A DNA stretch of 6,050 bases, taken from an uncultured Chlorobiota bacterium. GTDB taxonomy: Bacteria; Bacteroidota; Kapaibacteriia; OLB7. A model generated the notes under the pieces. It did not search any database, had not been told where the DNA came from, and was given only the letters and a program-made list of their open reading frames with translations. This document shows, one piece after another, positions 4,968-6,050 of the stretch. Location: contig CAMLOB010000267.1 in NCBI GenBank assembly GCA_946481475.1, positions 1 to 6,050 on the forward strand, in the 5' to 3' direction. The position numbers and the translations under genes were made by a program. The stretch's first letter is position 1. Every line of letters begins with the position of its first letter.

Positions 4968-6050
4968 TCCTCCCCCCCGCCCGTATTTCCGGCGTCGTCT
5001 TTCTCTACCCGCACAACCATTCCATCCTCCAGTTCCTTGCTGATCACTTTGTAGCTGCCGCTGACGACCACATCCCCCGCGGCCAGACCGCTGGTGATCT
5101 CGATATAGCGATCATCTCTGAGCCCGGTCGTCACAACGTGCCGGATCGCCTTGTTTCCGTCGACGATAAAGACCACGGTCTCGGCCTTTCGCTTGCGCTC
5201 TTCCCGCTCCAGGCGGAGATCCTGCACCTCGCCGTTCTCTTCGCTCTCCTCCTTCTCATCCGCCTCATCCACATCCCGAACGGTCACCGCCTGGATCGGG
5301 ACCGCGACGACATTCTTCCTGCTTTGCGTGGTGATCAGTGCCGTTGCGGTCATGCCGGGTCGGAAACGGACGTCCGGATCGAGGAAGCGAAGTCGCACCT
5401 CGAAGTTCGTCAACTGATCCTGTGTCCCCATACCGGCCTGCTTCGGAGAGTTGGCGATCCGGCTGACGACACCACGGAATTTCTCGTTCGGCAGCGCATC
5501 CACTTCGATCTCGGCCATATCGCCGACATCGATCCCGACCACATCGGTCTCGACCACGTCGACGACGGCTTCGATCACCGAGAGGTCGGCAATGGTCATG
5601 ATCTCGGTCCCGGTCATCTGGATTGCCCCGACCACTTTCTCCCCTTCCTTCACGTTCAACCGGGTTACGACACCGGAAATCGGAGCGACGATACGCGTCT
5701 TTTTCACCGATTCATCCACCTGCCGGTAGTTTGCCTGGGCCTGCTGCACCTGATATTCGGCAGCTTCAAGCTGCGCCTCGGCGATGCGCAACTGCGTCTG
5801 GGCATTCTCCAGTTCCTGATCGGTCACCAGTTGCTTCTCATGCAGTCTGGCAAGTCGTTCGAATTCGCTCTGCGCCTTCAGCAGACTTGCCTTCGATGAT
5901 GAGACCTGGGATTTTGCCGAGAGGATCTGGGCGTTCGCCTGTTCGCGCTGCGCGATGATCGACTCCGGGTTGATCCGGACCAGTTCCTGCCCTGCAGTGA
6001 CACGGTCCCCTTCCTCGACGCCGAGATAAACGATCTCGCCGCTGACCTCC
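4964..6050 (-). CDS. MacA-like periplasmic adaptor (membrane-fusion protein) of an ABC exporter, 5'-truncated
   Basis: This is the C-terminal 361 residues of a HlyD/MacA-type adaptor; the N-terminus lies beyond the window edge and the first whole codon begins at 6049. The visible part opens in the first half of a lipoyl domain ([18 protein letters not shown], about residues 4-21). A long alpha-helical hairpin (about 30-118) follows, then the second lipoyl half ([19 protein letters not shown], about 122-140), a beta-barrel and a membrane-proximal domain. The hairpin tip reads R65-x3-L69-x6-T76. This matches the spacing of the RLS motif that adaptors use to dock on TolC-type channels, with Thr in place of Ser. 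Residues 261-288 form a very charged insert. A GTG at 5827 is internal, because the frame stays open and adaptor-like upstream of it. The gene overlaps the ATPase by 4 bp (ATGA), so the two are probably translationally coupled. In the family, adaptors bridge inner-membrane permeases to an outer-membrane channel. Substrate unknown. Confidence 0.93.
   Translation of the reverse strand, partial: EVSGEIVYLGVEEGDRVTAGQELVRINPESIIAQREQANAQILSAKSQVSSSKASLLKAQSEFERLARLHEKQLVTDQELENAQTQLRIAEAQLEAAEYQVQQAQANYRQVDESVKKTRIVAPISGVVTRLNVKEGEKVVGAIQMTGTEIMTIADLSVIEAVVDVVETDVVGIDVGDMAEIEVDALPNEKFRGVVSRIANSPKQAGMGTQDQLTNFEVRLRFLDPDVRFRPGMTATALITTQSRKNVVAVPIQAVTVRDVDEADEKEESEENGEVQDLRLEREERKRKAETVVFIVDGNKAIRHVVTTGLRDDRYIEITSGLAAGDVVVSGSYKVISKELEDGMVVRVEKDDAGNTGGGEE

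Noticed and set aside
5825..5827. GTG as the adaptor start
   Set aside because: The frame continues upstream to the window edge and encodes the first lipoyl half and first hairpin helix, so this GTG is internal Val75.
4940..5899. 319-codon plus-strand open frame opposite the adaptor gene
   Set aside because: It is antisense to a clear adaptor. Its translation is skewed to His, Asp, Leu and Arg with no domain pattern, as expected from the complementary frame of a GC-rich gene.
1..6050. CRISPR arrays, tRNA or rRNA genes, insertion sequences, riboswitches
   Set aside because: I saw no regularly spaced repeats, no cloverleaf or rRNA-like segments, no transposase reading frames or terminal repeats, and no recognisable aptamer.

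Overview
The window looks like a stretch of chromosome from a diderm (Gram-negative-type) bacterium with moderately high GC. The evidence is a periplasmic membrane-fusion adaptor, a lipoprotein with a clear lipobox, and a secreted LysM protein. All convincing genes lie on the minus strand, so the reading order runs from high to low coordinates. The lineage cannot be fixed from sequence alone. The arrangement (MacA-like adaptor, separate MacB-type ATPase, two separate FtsX-type permeases, then a coiled-coil LysM protein) is reminiscent of FCB-type or other environmental candidate phyla, but that is a weak inference.

Region A (6050 to 1603) is an ABC exporter operon of the MacAB/LolCDE superfamily. 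It starts with the 5'-truncated periplasmic adaptor (4964-6050). The adaptor overlaps the ATPase gene (4191-4967) by 4 bp (ATGA). Two paralogous MacB_PCD/FtsX permeases follow (2864-4150 and 1603-2829), with gaps of 40 and 34 bp. One ATPase with two different permeases suggests a complex of two ATPases and a permease heterodimer. This would work with the adaptor, and probably an outer-membrane TolC-type protein outside the window, to move a substrate from the inner membrane or periplasm outward. The substrate is unknown.

Region B (1602 to 1232) is a 371-bp intergenic stretch. On the minus strand, just after the last permease stop, it carries a canonical four-tract G-quadruplex motif, then a short palindrome, then a strong bulged hairpin (1497-1530). 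This is probably the 3' end of the exporter transcript. It also holds a weak candidate promoter for the downstream genes and a doubtful 27-codon plus-strand ORF.

Region C (1231 to 54) is a two-gene cell-envelope unit: a 99-aa coiled-coil lipoprotein, then a 272-aa secreted coiled-coil protein with one LysM domain. Both have good Shine-Dalgarno sites and each carries a Cys-Asn pair near the end of a coiled-coil segment. The simplest reading is that the lipoprotein is fixed in the outer membrane and the LysM protein binds peptidoglycan, possibly as partners. This is inference. The last 53 bp hold a short hairpin and no recognisable gene.

Most of the window is conventional. The points most worth a second look are the lipoprotein/LysM pair with matching cysteines, the G-quadruplex plus hairpin at the operon end, the highly charged insert in the adaptor, and the asymmetry between the two permeases.
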